Of a stretch of DNA of 64,000 bases, positions 25,592 through 34,085 are shown piece by piece. The notes under the pieces are model-generated. The model ran no database searches and was not told where the DNA came from. It saw only the letters and a list, made by a program, of their open reading frames with translations. Each line of letters opens with the position of its first letter. Position 1 is the stretch's first letter. Source of the stretch: Bombilactobacillus bombi (GTDB lineage: Bacteria; Bacillota; Bacilli; Lactobacillales; Lactobacillaceae). The translations under genes and the position numbers were made by a program. The stretch is from the NCBI RefSeq assembly GCF_964340835.1, contig NZ_OZ204251.1, one strand, 5' to 3'.

Positions 25592-26155
25592 ATGCAATTA
25601 GATCAAGAAATTATAGCTATCTTATATACAGCTGGTGAGCAAGGAGTCGATTTGGCTTCTTTAACAGAAGTTCTTCAAACTGATAGCGCGGCTATTCGGC
25701 AACATCTGGAACAATTACAACAGCAATTAGCCAATGATAATACATCTGCTTTAAGCATTCAACAATATGGTAAGTATTATAAGTTATTAACGAAACCCCA
25801 ATATCAATCTTTAGTGATTAAATTTTTAAAAAATGAGCAGGCAACTAATTTAAGCCAAGCCGCTTTAGAAGTATTAGCCATTGTAGCTTATCGTCAGCCA
25901 ATAACAAGAATTGAGATTGACACTATTCGCGGAGTTAAAAATAGTAGTGGAACAATTCAAACTTTGCAAGCAAGACAAATGATTAAAACTAAAGGTCGCA
26001 AAGAAGCACCCGGACGTCCTATCATGTACGCTACTACGGAAGAATTTCTGGATTATTTTGGCCTTCGTTCTTTAGCTGATTTACCTGATTTGCAAGAATT
26101 TGAAAATAGAATTCAAGAACAACCGGTTAATCTTGATTTATTTTCTGAAAATTAG
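25592..26155 (+). CDS. scpB: Segregation and condensation protein B
   Basis: A 187-residue double winged-helix protein that binds ScpA as a dimer in the condensin complex. Typical blocks: LSQAALEVLAIVAYRQPITR (about 90-109), IRGVKNSSGTIQTL and GRPIMYATTEEFLDYFGL. Immediately follows scpA. Confidence 0.95.
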   Translation: MQLDQEIIAILYTAGEQGVDLASLTEVLQTDSAAIRQHLEQLQQQLANDNTSALSIQQYGKYYKLLTKPQYQSLVIKFLKNEQATNLSQAALEVLAIVAYRQPITRIEIDTIRGVKNSSGTIQTLQARQMIKTKGRKEAPGRPIMYATTEEFLDYFGLRSLADLPDLQEFENRIQEQPVNLDLFSEN

Positions 26156-26167
26156 AAAGGAATATTG

Positions 26168-26890
26168 ATGGAAACAGAACAAAGATTACAAAAAATCATT
26201 GCTAACGCTGGAGTAACTTCAAGACGAAAAGCAGAAGATTTAATTACTTCAGGTCGTGTGCGGGTTAATGGTCAAATTGTCCGTGAACTAGGCTCTAAAT
26301 TTACTAAGCATGATCGCGTTGAAGTAGATGGAGTCCCAATAGAAAAAGATCCTAAAATTTATATTTTGTTTTATAAGCCACGGGGTGTTATTAGTTCAGT
26401 TAATGATGAAAAAAACCGTAAAGTGGTCACAGATTATTTTACAGAAATAATTGATGCGCGAATTTATCCTGTAGGTCGTCTAGATTATGACACTTCAGGT
26501 CTTTTACTAATGACCAATGATGGGGAGTTAACTAATCATTTGCTTCATCCACGCAATAAGATAGATAAAATTTATGTAGCTAAAGTAGCTGGGATTATTC
26601 AGTCCCATGATTTAGAAAAGTTACGTCATGGTGTGATTGTTAATGGAAGAAAAACTGCAGCTGCCAAGGCTGAATTAATTTCAGTTGATCAGCGCAAAAA
26701 AACATCAATTGTTAGATTAACAATCCACGAAGGAATGAATCATCAAGTTAAGCAAATGTTTAAGCAGATTGGTTCTCAAGTTCTAAAATTAAAGCGTGAG
26801 CAAATTGGTTTTTTAACATTGCAAGGGTTAACAGCCGGAGATTGGCGATTTTTGAAACATGAAGAAATTAAGGCCTTAAAAAAATTATAA
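26168..26890 (+). CDS. rluB: 23S rRNA pseudouridine synthase RluB
   Basis: A 240-residue RsuA/RluB-family pseudouridine synthase. An N-terminal S4 RNA-binding domain (RLQKIIANAGVTSRRKAEDL) is followed by the catalytic domain with Asp in GRLDYDTSGLLLMTNDG and the GMNHQVKQMF block. In Firmicutes this position after scpB is RluB, which modifies 23S rRNA helix 89. TTG at 26165 is also in frame; the ATG at 26168 with AAAGGAA upstream is preferred. Ends the UPF0756-rluB run. Confidence 0.93.
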   Translation: METEQRLQKIIANAGVTSRRKAEDLITSGRVRVNGQIVRELGSKFTKHDRVEVDGVPIEKDPKIYILFYKPRGVISSVNDEKNRKVVTDYFTEIIDARIYPVGRLDYDTSGLLLMTNDGELTNHLLHPRNKIDKIYVAKVAGIIQSHDLEKLRHGVIVNGRKTAAAKAELISVDQRKKTSIVRLTIHEGMNHQVKQMFKQIGSQVLKLKREQIGFLTLQGLTAGDWRFLKHEEIKALKKL

Positions 26891-27007
26891 GTAAGGCAAG
26901 TTAAAATTAGCCCATCCAGCTAACTTAAATTATATATTTTTAGTAAATCTTAAAGAATTTTTGTCTAAAAACTGGTAAACTAGAGTTAGACAATAGGGGT
27001 GAGTATT

Positions 27008-27607
27008 ATGAGTGACAAGGATCCTAAACTTTGGGAATCAACTTTTGGTGAGGATTCCGATGCTGAAAAAGAAGAGCAACTATCACGTGTTCGACAAAAA
27101 AAGAGTCAACATAGTAATAAATTGTTGGTTTGGAGTTTATTTATTATTTTGCTAGTAGTGATGTTTTTGCCTATTATTGGTCAAAAATTTTCGGCTAATC
27201 ATGATAAATCATCTATTGATAGTGTAAATCAAGTTGCCGTCAGCTCTAAGACTAAAAAGGCTTCTAAGCCTAAAGCAAAAAAACAAAAAGCTAAAAAAGT
27301 TGTTTCCAAGCTAGATGAACAAAAAAAGCCAGCAGAAGCTAATCAAGTGACTAAACCTGATGAAAATCAAGCACAGGCTCAACAGCAACAAAGCCAAGTA
27401 TCTGAACAAAATAATCAGCAGCAACAACAGCCAGCTGCTGCTAGTCAAAATCAACAAGATGCTGGTCAATATTATGTAGTGCAAGCACGTGATAATGCCT
27501 ATCGAATTGCATTAAATCATGGATTAACGACTGCGCAATTATATCAATTAAATGGTATTTCTAGTGGTACAGTTTTACGTCCAGGAATGCAATTGCGAGT
27601 AAAATAA
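27008..27607 (+). CDS. Membrane-anchored LysM protein (YpbE-like)
   Basis: A 199-residue type II membrane protein: an acidic cytoplasmic N-terminus (1-37), one transmembrane helix (about 39-58), a Lys/Ala-rich then Gln-rich extracellular linker (about 75-150), and a single C-terminal LysM domain (about 154-199; QYYVVQARDNAYRIALNHGL, then LRPGMQLRVK). LysM binds peptidoglycan GlcNAc, so it tethers membrane to wall. Synteny with cmk matches Bacillus ypbE. ATG at 27008 chosen for GGGGTGAG 5 bases upstream; a GTG at 26999 lies inside that site. A short weak hairpin follows before cmk. Confidence 0.85.
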   Translation: MSDKDPKLWESTFGEDSDAEKEEQLSRVRQKKSQHSNKLLVWSLFIILLVVMFLPIIGQKFSANHDKSSIDSVNQVAVSSKTKKASKPKAKKQKAKKVVSKLDEQKKPAEANQVTKPDENQAQAQQQQSQVSEQNNQQQQQPAAASQNQQDAGQYYVVQARDNAYRIALNHGLTTAQLYQLNGISSGTVLRPGMQLRVK

Positions 27608-27652
27608 AATCCAAAATGGATTTATTATGTATTTATTTAGGAGTGAATATGA

Positions 27653-28318
27653 ATGCAGATTGCAATTGATGGTCCCGCTTCGGCGGGAAAAAGTACAATT
27701 GCTAAGATTATTGCCGCTAAGTTGAACTATGTCTATACTGACACTGGAGCAATGTATCGTGCTGCAACTTGGTTGGCTCGCCAAAATAAAATTGATTATA
27801 GTGATGCTGATGGCATTGCAAAATTGATTAAACAATTTCCTATTTCGTTTCGTGTTGAATCTGACAAACAACATGTCTTAGTAGCTGGCCATGATATTAG
27901 TGAGGACATTCGACAACCACAAATAAGCAAGAATGTTTCACAAGTAGCAGCATTAGCATCAGTTCGAGATTTATTAGTTCAGCAACAGCGCCAAATTGCT
28001 CAAGAAAACGACGTAGTTATGGATGGTCGTGATATTGGAACCACAGTTTTACCTGATGCGCAAGTGAAGATTTTTTTAGTCGCTAGTGTGCAGGAACGAG
28101 CTTACCGACGTTATTTAGAAAATAAGACTCGGGGAATTGAGACACCATTGTCGACTATTGAAGATGAAATTGCCGCACGAGATTATAAAGATTCTCATCG
28201 ACAAATTTCACCCTTAAAAAAGGCGTCAGATGCGATAGAAGTTGATACTACAAAGTTAGAAATTAACCAAGTGGTTGAAGAAATATTAAAAATCATTCAT
28301 AATAAAACAAATAATTAG
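27653..28318 (+). CDS. cmk: Cytidylate kinase
   Basis: A 221-residue (d)CMP kinase making CDP/dCDP. P-loop DGPASAGKST at the N-terminus, TDTGAMYRA (CMP-binding), DGRDIGTTVLPDA and the lid block ERAYRRYLENK. AGGAG lies 9 bases before the ATG. It is followed by the S1-domain protein gene, the usual cmk-rpsA pairing. Confidence 0.96.
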   Translation: MQIAIDGPASAGKSTIAKIIAAKLNYVYTDTGAMYRAATWLARQNKIDYSDADGIAKLIKQFPISFRVESDKQHVLVAGHDISEDIRQPQISKNVSQVAALASVRDLLVQQQRQIAQENDVVMDGRDIGTTVLPDAQVKIFLVASVQERAYRRYLENKTRGIETPLSTIEDEIAARDYKDSHRQISPLKKASDAIEVDTTKLEINQVVEEILKIIHNKTNN

Positions 28319-28320
28319 TG

Positions 28321-28345
28321 ATTACCTCTGGTAATTATTATGTTT
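28321..28345 (+). terminator. Weak hairpin/attenuator between cmk and the S1-protein gene
   Basis: ATTACC-TCT-GGTAAT, a 6-bp stem with a 3-base loop, then TATTATGTTTTT. The stem is short, so partial termination or mRNA processing is more likely than a full stop. Confidence 0.3.
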
Positions 28346-28389
28346 TTCAATTAAGATAGATTTCGAATGATGTTGAGGAGGATGTTAAA

Positions 28390-29595
28390 ATGGCTGAAGA
28401 GCATAGCAGCACAAATCCGATGGAGCAGGCTTTGGATAGCTTTAATCAAGTACAAATAGGTGATATTGTCGAAGCAGAGGTTTTGTCAATCGATGATGGT
28501 CAATTAGTTGTAGGAATTGATAATTCCGGAGTTGAAGGGGTAGTACCACTCAAAGAATTAACTGCTGATCGTAAAGCTGATATTCATGATTTAGCACACG
28601 TTGGAGATAAATTAGAATTATTGGTTGTACGGCCATCTGCCAGTGACAAAGAAGATGGAAGCTTTATTTTATCTAAGCGCCGGATTGAAAATAAAAAAGC
28701 CTATGAAAAAATGGCTGCCATAAAAGATAATGATGAAACAGTTACTGGTAAAGTTACTGGAACTGTTAAAAGTGGCTTATTGGTTGACATTAATGGTTTA
28801 CGGGGATTTATTCCAGCATCAATGATTTCTGATCATTTTGTTCGTGATTTAAATCCTTACGTTGGTAAAGAACTGACTTTAAAAGTGATTGAAGTTAATC
28901 GAGCTAAGAATAGACTAGTTTTGTCTCATAAAGAAATCGATGCTGAACAAAAATCAGCTAAACAAGCTGAAGTATTTGCCAAGATTTTGCCTGGTGATGT
29001 ACTGGAAGCTAAAGTTTCACGTTTAACTAATTTTGGTGCATTTATTGATTTAGGTGGTGTTGATGGCTTAGTGCATATTTCTCAAATCTCCTATCAACAT
29101 ATTGATAAGCCAAGCGATGTTTTACAACCCGGACAAGATGTTAAAGTTAAGGTACTTGATGTTGATAAAGATCGTGGTCGGATTTCATTATCAATTAAAG
29201 CAACTCAACCAGGGCCTTGGGAAACTGTTGCCGAAAAAATTAGTGTTGGTGATGAAGTCGATGGAACAATTCGTCGGTTAACAGATTTTGGTGCTTTTGT
29301 CGAAGTTTTACCTGGAGTTGAAGGCTTAGTACACGTTTCACAAATTTCTTGGGATCGTGTTAATAAGCCGAGTGATGTTTTAAAAGTTGGACAAAAAGTT
29401 CACATGAAGGTATTAAATGTTGAGCCAGACAAGCGACGCTTGGGTCTTTCTATTAAGGCTTTAATAGATAATCCACATGAAAGTAAAAAGCCAAAAGAAG
29501 CTGCTTCTCCTGAACCATCAAATTATAAGTTGCCAGATGAAGAACGAGGTTTTTCTTTAGGTGATATTATCGGTAATAATAAACTTAACAAATAA
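28390..29595 (+). CDS. rpsA: 30S ribosomal protein S1 homologue (four S1 domains)
   Basis: A 401-residue protein with four S1 OB-fold repeats (about 20-90, 105-175, 190-260 and 275-345) and a short acidic/basic tail, the Firmicute S1/YpfD form, shorter than the six-domain E. coli protein. Repeats 3 and 4 are the most canonical (LTNFGAFIDLGGVDGLVHIS and LTDFGAFVEVLPGVEGLVHV). It binds mRNA and may help initiation, though S1 is dispensable in some Gram-positives. GGAGGA is 8 bases before the ATG. Confidence 0.93.
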   Translation: MAEEHSSTNPMEQALDSFNQVQIGDIVEAEVLSIDDGQLVVGIDNSGVEGVVPLKELTADRKADIHDLAHVGDKLELLVVRPSASDKEDGSFILSKRRIENKKAYEKMAAIKDNDETVTGKVTGTVKSGLLVDINGLRGFIPASMISDHFVRDLNPYVGKELTLKVIEVNRAKNRLVLSHKEIDAEQKSAKQAEVFAKILPGDVLEAKVSRLTNFGAFIDLGGVDGLVHISQISYQHIDKPSDVLQPGQDVKVKVLDVDKDRGRISLSIKATQPGPWETVAEKISVGDEVDGTIRRLTDFGAFVEVLPGVEGLVHVSQISWDRVNKPSDVLKVGQKVHMKVLNVEPDKRRLGLSIKALIDNPHESKKPKEAASPEPSNYKLPDEERGFSLGDIIGNNKLNK

Positions 29596-29662
29596 TTTTT
29601 AATAGATGTGCCAGTAAATAGCAAAATTGTTTTGTAAACGCAATATTTGGATATTTAAAACT

Positions 29663-29699
29663 AAGGGATTGTGAAATGGATTGCTCACGGTCCCTTTTT
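29663..29699 (+). terminator. Terminator after rpsA
   Basis: A 12-bp stem (AAGGGATTGTGA with TCACGGTCCCTT, G-U pairs), 10-base loop, and a T5 run. Confidence 0.8.
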
Positions 29700-29725
29700 G
29701 TGATTAATAAAAGAAGGTGAAGAGT

Positions 29726-31042
29726 ATGGTATTACCAGTTGTGGCCTTAGTAGGCCGACCAAATGTAGGTAAATCAACAATTTTTAATCGAATTATCAGC
29801 CAACGACTCTCAATTGTTGAAGATACACCGGGAGTAACTCGTGATCGTATTTATGCGCATGGAGAATGGGTTGGCAAAGAGTTTAGTATAATTGATACCG
29901 GTGGAATTACACTTGATGACCAAACTTTAAATAAAGAAATTACTGGTCAAGCTGAAATTGCTATTGAAGAAGCGGATGTGGTGGTGATGATTGTTGATGC
30001 CCGTGTTGGTGTTACACCAGAAGACGAAATTGTTGCTAAAATTTTATATAAATCACATAAGCCAATAGTTTTAGCGGTTAATAAGGCTGATAATTTAGAC
30101 CAACGTCAAGATATCTATGATTTTTATATGTTGGGTTTAGGTGAACCATTTGCTGTTTCCGGGGTACATGGTACAGGAATGGGTGATTTGCTTGATGAAA
30201 TTGTCAAAAAATTACCTGCACAATCGGAAGAAAAGGTGGATGATTCAATTAAGTTCAGTTTTATCGGGCGACCCAATGTAGGTAAATCATCTTTGGTAAA
30301 TGCGATTTTAGGTGAAAAACGCGTTATCGTTTCACAAATGGAAGGTACTACTCGCGATGCAATTGATACCAGCTTTGTTAATGAAGTGGACGGGCAATCA
30401 TTTACGATGATTGATACTGCTGGGATTCGAAAACGTGGCAAAGTTTATGAAAATACCGAAAAATATTCAGTCTTACGTGCAATGCGTTCAATCGATCGTA
30501 GCGATGTAGTAGTGATGGTGTTAGATGGTGAGCAGGGTATTCGTGAACAAGATAAACGTGTAGCTGGTTATGCACATGAAGCCGGACGTGGTGTCATTAT
30601 TGCTGTTAATAAATGGGATGCGGTAATCCATAAAGATCAAAAAACAATGCAAGAGTTTACCGATTATATACGTAAAGAATTTCGATATCTTAATTATGCA
30701 CCTATTATTTTTGTTTCAGCACTCAAACACCAGCGCCTCGAACAAATAGTCGAATTAGTTATGACAATTAATGAAAATCAAAAGCGAAGAATTCAGTCGT
30801 CATTATTAAACGAACTATTATTAAAGGCTACAGCAATTGCACCTGCTCCTACTGTAAAGAATAAACGTTTGCGCCTTTATTATTTAACACAAGTAGCTAC
30901 TACACCTCCAACTTTTGTTGTTTTTGTAAATGATCCCGATTTATTTCATTTTTCTTATGAACGATTTATCATCAATCAATTGCGTACAACCTTTGATTTT
31001 ACTGGTACGCCAATTAAAATTATTGCTCGAAAACGTAAGTAA
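29726..31042 (+). CDS. der: Ribosome biogenesis GTPase Der (EngA)
   Basis: A double GTPase of 438 residues for 50S maturation. G1 domain: GRPNVGKSTIFNR, DTPGVTRDR, NKAD; G2 domain: GRPNVGKSSLVNA, DTAGIRKRGK, NKWD; then a KH-like C-terminal domain. ATG at 29726 gives the standard MVLPVVALVGRPN start, with GAAGGTGA upstream; a GTG at 29717 lies in that site. Confidence 0.97.
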   Translation: MVLPVVALVGRPNVGKSTIFNRIISQRLSIVEDTPGVTRDRIYAHGEWVGKEFSIIDTGGITLDDQTLNKEITGQAEIAIEEADVVVMIVDARVGVTPEDEIVAKILYKSHKPIVLAVNKADNLDQRQDIYDFYMLGLGEPFAVSGVHGTGMGDLLDEIVKKLPAQSEEKVDDSIKFSFIGRPNVGKSSLVNAILGEKRVIVSQMEGTTRDAIDTSFVNEVDGQSFTMIDTAGIRKRGKVYENTEKYSVLRAMRSIDRSDVVVMVLDGEQGIREQDKRVAGYAHEAGRGVIIAVNKWDAVIHKDQKTMQEFTDYIRKEFRYLNYAPIIFVSALKHQRLEQIVELVMTINENQKRRIQSSLLNELLLKATAIAPAPTVKNKRLRLYYLTQVATTPPTFVVFVNDPDLFHFSYERFIINQLRTTFDFTGTPIKIIARKRK

Positions 31043-31057
31043 GGATTTTCTTAAGAA

Positions 31058-31086
31058 TTGACAAAAAGATTTAAAAAAATGATGAT
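31058..31086 (+). promoter_or_regulatory. Promoter of hup
   Basis: Consensus TTGACA (31058-31063), 17 bases, GATGAT (31081-31086). About 30 bases on, AATCCTTGCTCT (31087-31098) repeats the -35 region of rpmF and could form a second start site (TTGCTC, 17 bases, TAATTT). Confidence 0.5.
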
Positions 31087-31128
31087 AATCCTTGCTCTGA
31101 CGCAGATGTTATGATAATTTGGAAAAGG

Positions 31129-31150
31129 ATGATGGTGTGGTAGTCGTCAT
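31129..31150 (+). promoter_or_regulatory. Hairpin in the hup leader
   Basis: ATGATGG pairs with TCGTCAT (two G-U pairs) around an 8-base loop in the 5' untranslated region. Modest stability. Confidence 0.3.
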
Positions 31151-31204
31151 TAAGAATTGAGTAGTGAATTAATTTGGATTTGTTACTTTGCGGAGGTGAA
31201 ATAT

Positions 31205-31480
31205 TTGGCAAATAAAGCAGAATTAATTCAAAGTGTTGCAGAAAAAACTGGTTTAACTAAGAAGGATTCTACAGCAGCTGTTGATGCAGTATTTAGTACT
31301 ATTCAAGATAACTTAGTTAAGGGCGAAAAGGTTCAATTAATCGGCTTTGGAAACTTTGAAGTACGTCATCGTGCTGCTCGTAAGGGCCGTAACCCACAAA
31401 CTAATGCAGAAATTACAATTCCTGCAAGTAAAGTACCAGCCTTCAAACCTGGTAAAACATTGAAGGATGCAGTTAAATAA
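31205..31480 (+). CDS. hup: DNA-binding protein HU
   Basis: A 91-residue histone-like nucleoid protein: MANKAELIQSVAEKTGLTKK at the start, the beta-arm block GFGNFEVRHRAARKGRNPQT (about 47-66) and the FKPGKTLKDAVK tail. The start is TTG at 31205 with a strong CGGAGGTGA at 6 bases; the open frame extends upstream, but those 16 residues are not HU-like. A TTG start is notable for such an abundant protein. Own promoter and terminator. Confidence 0.96.
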   Translation: MANKAELIQSVAEKTGLTKKDSTAAVDAVFSTIQDNLVKGEKVQLIGFGNFEVRHRAARKGRNPQTNAEITIPASKVPAFKPGKTLKDAVK

Positions 31481-31507
31481 TTTTTTAAAAGATTTATTTA
31501 TCTGAAT

Positions 31508-31540
31508 GGAAACGACGTTAACGTTGTTTCTATTTTTTTA
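31508..31540 (+). terminator. Terminator of hup
   Basis: GAAACGACG-TTAA-CGTTGTTTC (9 bp, one G-U) then TATTTTTTT. Confidence 0.85.
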
Positions 31541-31619
31541 TGGATAAGTTATAGCAATTTATGTGTCGAAGATAAAAATTTGTGGTAAGGTAAATTCAAA
31601 TTGTAAAGGAGCTTAGAAG

Positions 31620-32891
31620 ATGTCTTTTTCTGAAAAAGCTTTAACGGCATATAGCAGTGGTGATGTTTTACAGGCTCAAGATTTTGTGCACCAAGCCCTT
31701 AAACAAGACAATGATGATGAGTTATTTTCTTTAGCAGAAAATCTAACTGCTATTGGTATTACAGATGCAGCAAAAACTATTTATAAGCAATTACTGCAGA
31801 AGTATCCTAACGAAGATATTTTAAAAATTGATTTAGCAGAAATTTTAATTTCGGATAATAAAATTGATCAGGCAACTGATTTATTAGAGCAAGTAAGTCC
31901 TGAATCGTCAGACTATTTGTCTGCTTTACTGGTTAGTGCTGATTTATATCAGACAATTGGTTTATATGAAGTCAGTGAACAAAAGTTACAAACAGCTTTG
32001 AAATTGGCTCCTACCGAACCAGTTATCCAATTTGCTTTAGCTGAACTATATTTTGTTGAAAATAAATTTGCTCAAGCAGAAGTTTTTTATGAAAAATTAA
32101 TTAATCAAGGACAAAAAAATTTCTCTGGTATTTCTTTAATCCAACGGTTAGCCTCTGCATATGCAGGTGAAGGGAAATATGAGCAAGCTGCTCAAGAATA
32201 CCAACTAGTACCTTTAGAGACTATGACTGCGGATAATCAAGCTAATTATGCCACAGTGGAAATTGAATTAAAAAATTTTTCTACTGCCCAAAAGATACTC
32301 GATAATTTGTTGACAACAACTCCAGATTATTCAGCTGGTTATAATTTGGTCGTTAAAGTTGCTATTCAGCAACAAGATTATCAATTAGCAGTTAAACAAG
32401 CGCAAATTGGTTTAGGGTATGATCCTTTTAATCAAGAGTTATATCAATTAGGTTCACAGGCAGCTTTGAAAACTGGCAATTTTCAACAAGCAAAAGACTT
32501 GTTAATTCAGGGTATTGAACAAGTAGCAGATAATAGTAAACTTATCATCTCTTTGAGCAATCTATATTTACAGATAGAAGATCATCAAGCTAATCTAGAT
32601 TTATTAAATAAATACCATCAAGAGCTAGCTGACCAACCTCGCTTTTATTGGAATTTAGCCCGTTCTGAAAATGCTTTGGAACAGTTTGATCAGGCTTTAA
32701 AAGATATGTTAAATGTTTATCAACAATATCAAGATAATGCCTTTTATTTAAAAGATTTAATTAATATTTTACGGCAAAAATCGCAACCTCAATTGTTACA
32801 AGCAGCCACTAAACGTTATTTGCAATTAGTTCCTAACGATGAAGAAATTAATGAATTAGAGCAAGAATTGAGTGATTTAGATGATAATTAA
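31620..32891 (+). CDS. Tetratricopeptide repeat protein
   Basis: A 423-residue protein made almost wholly of TPR helix pairs (for example SEQKLQTALKLAPTEPVIQF, ALAELYFVENKFAQAEVFYE, YNLVVKVAIQQQDYQLAVKQ). No signal peptide or membrane segment, so a cytoplasmic scaffold. Such a TPR gene commonly lies between hup and cca in lactobacilli and in Bacillus (ypiA region). It overlaps cca by 11 bases. Partner unknown. AAGGAG lies before the ATG. Confidence 0.88.
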   Translation: MSFSEKALTAYSSGDVLQAQDFVHQALKQDNDDELFSLAENLTAIGITDAAKTIYKQLLQKYPNEDILKIDLAEILISDNKIDQATDLLEQVSPESSDYLSALLVSADLYQTIGLYEVSEQKLQTALKLAPTEPVIQFALAELYFVENKFAQAEVFYEKLINQGQKNFSGISLIQRLASAYAGEGKYEQAAQEYQLVPLETMTADNQANYATVEIELKNFSTAQKILDNLLTTTPDYSAGYNLVVKVAIQQQDYQLAVKQAQIGLGYDPFNQELYQLGSQAALKTGNFQQAKDLLIQGIEQVADNSKLIISLSNLYLQIEDHQANLDLLNKYHQELADQPRFYWNLARSENALEQFDQALKDMLNVYQQYQDNAFYLKDLINILRQKSQPQLLQAATKRYLQLVPNDEEINELEQELSDLDDN

Positions 32892-34080
32892 ACAACTACC
32901 AATCCAATTGGCTAATGCCTTGCCAGTTCTGCGCCAAATCAATCAAGCCGGTTTTGAAGCATACTTCGTAGGTGGTTGTGTACGTGATACTATATTAGGA
33001 CGACATTTGCATGATGTTGATTTAGCCACTAGTGCTTATCCGCAGGAAATTAAACAAATATTTTCGCAAACAATAGACACAGGTATTGAACATGGTACAG
33101 TGACTGTCATTTATCAACATCATACTTATGAAATTACGACTTTTCGAACTGAATCAGGTTATCAGGACTTTCGGCGCCCTGATTCAGTTGAATTTGTTCG
33201 TTCTCTAGAAGAAGATCTTCAAAGACGAGATTTTACGATTAATGCCTTAGCCATGAATTCAGCAGGAGAAATAATAGATTTATTTACTGGATTGGCTGAT
33301 TTACAGCATCAGCGCATTAAAGCTGTTGGAGTAGCGAGTGAGCGATTCCATGAAGATGCTTTAAGAATGTTAAGAGCAGTCCGGTTTCAATCTCAACTGG
33401 ATTTTTCGATTGAAGAACAAACATTATTAGGCATTAAGGCTAATGCCAAGCTGCTACAATATATCGCCGTGGAACGAATTAGAGAAGAATTCATTAAATT
33501 AATGGAAGGAATTAATCGTCAAGCAGGATTACAAACACTTTTTAACACAAAGTTGTATCAATTTTGTCCAGGATTAGCTAATTGCGATTTTCAGCAGTTA
33601 CTTGACTATTCGACAGGGAAAATTGACGATGAAGCAACTATCTGGTCTTTAATCGGATATTTAGAGAGCTTTGATAAAAAGCAACTACACCAATTTTTAC
33701 ATCATTGGAAGATTGCTAATAGTACCATTAAATTAGCGCAGACAGCTGTCCAATTATTATTAAATGTCAATAGAAATAGTTGGGATTTATATTTGGCTGG
33801 AGAAAAAGCAGTTAATGTAGCTGCCAAAGTGCTGAATTTAGTCGAGCAATCCCATCTAAGTCAATTAATGCTCAGCGCTTATGCTGCCTTACCTTTAAAA
33901 TCAGTACATGAATTAGCTATTAATGGACAACAAGTAATGGCCGTTCTGAAATTAAGTCCCGGACCGAAAATCGGCTATTATTTACAGTATATTCAAAAAG
34001 CTATTATCGCAGGCAATTTACAGAATAATTATCAAGAAATTGTTAATTTTTTAAAAACTAATGAATTGGAATTTAAGTGA
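32881..34080 (+). CDS. cca: CCA tRNA nucleotidyltransferase
   Basis: A 399-residue class II nucleotidyltransferase that adds or repairs the 3'-CCA of tRNA. The head domain has YFVGGCVRDTILGRHLHDVD (metal-binding D-x-D) and RRDFTINALAMN; ERFHEDALRMLRAVRF (B/A-type motif) follows. Length is normal for Gram-positive Cca. It overlaps the TPR gene at the start, and its stop touches the ABC-F gene, so the three are one transcript. Confidence 0.95.
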   Translation: MIIKQLPIQLANALPVLRQINQAGFEAYFVGGCVRDTILGRHLHDVDLATSAYPQEIKQIFSQTIDTGIEHGTVTVIYQHHTYEITTFRTESGYQDFRRPDSVEFVRSLEEDLQRRDFTINALAMNSAGEIIDLFTGLADLQHQRIKAVGVASERFHEDALRMLRAVRFQSQLDFSIEEQTLLGIKANAKLLQYIAVERIREEFIKLMEGINRQAGLQTLFNTKLYQFCPGLANCDFQQLLDYSTGKIDDEATIWSLIGYLESFDKKQLHQFLHHWKIANSTIKLAQTAVQLLLNVNRNSWDLYLAGEKAVNVAAKVLNLVEQSHLSQLMLSAYAALPLKSVHELAINGQQVMAVLKLSPGPKIGYYLQYIQKAIIAGNLQNNYQEIVNFLKTNELEFK

Positions 34081-34085
34081 CTATT

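Noticed and set aside
27575..27874. Minus-strand 99-codon ORF over the LysM/cmk junction
   Set aside because: Antisense shadow of cmk; no promoter or ribosome binding site and composition unlike a real protein.
31157..31204. N-terminal extension of HU from an upstream in-frame start
   Set aside because: The extra 16 residues are not HU-like and the strong CGGAGGTGA site points to TTG 31205.
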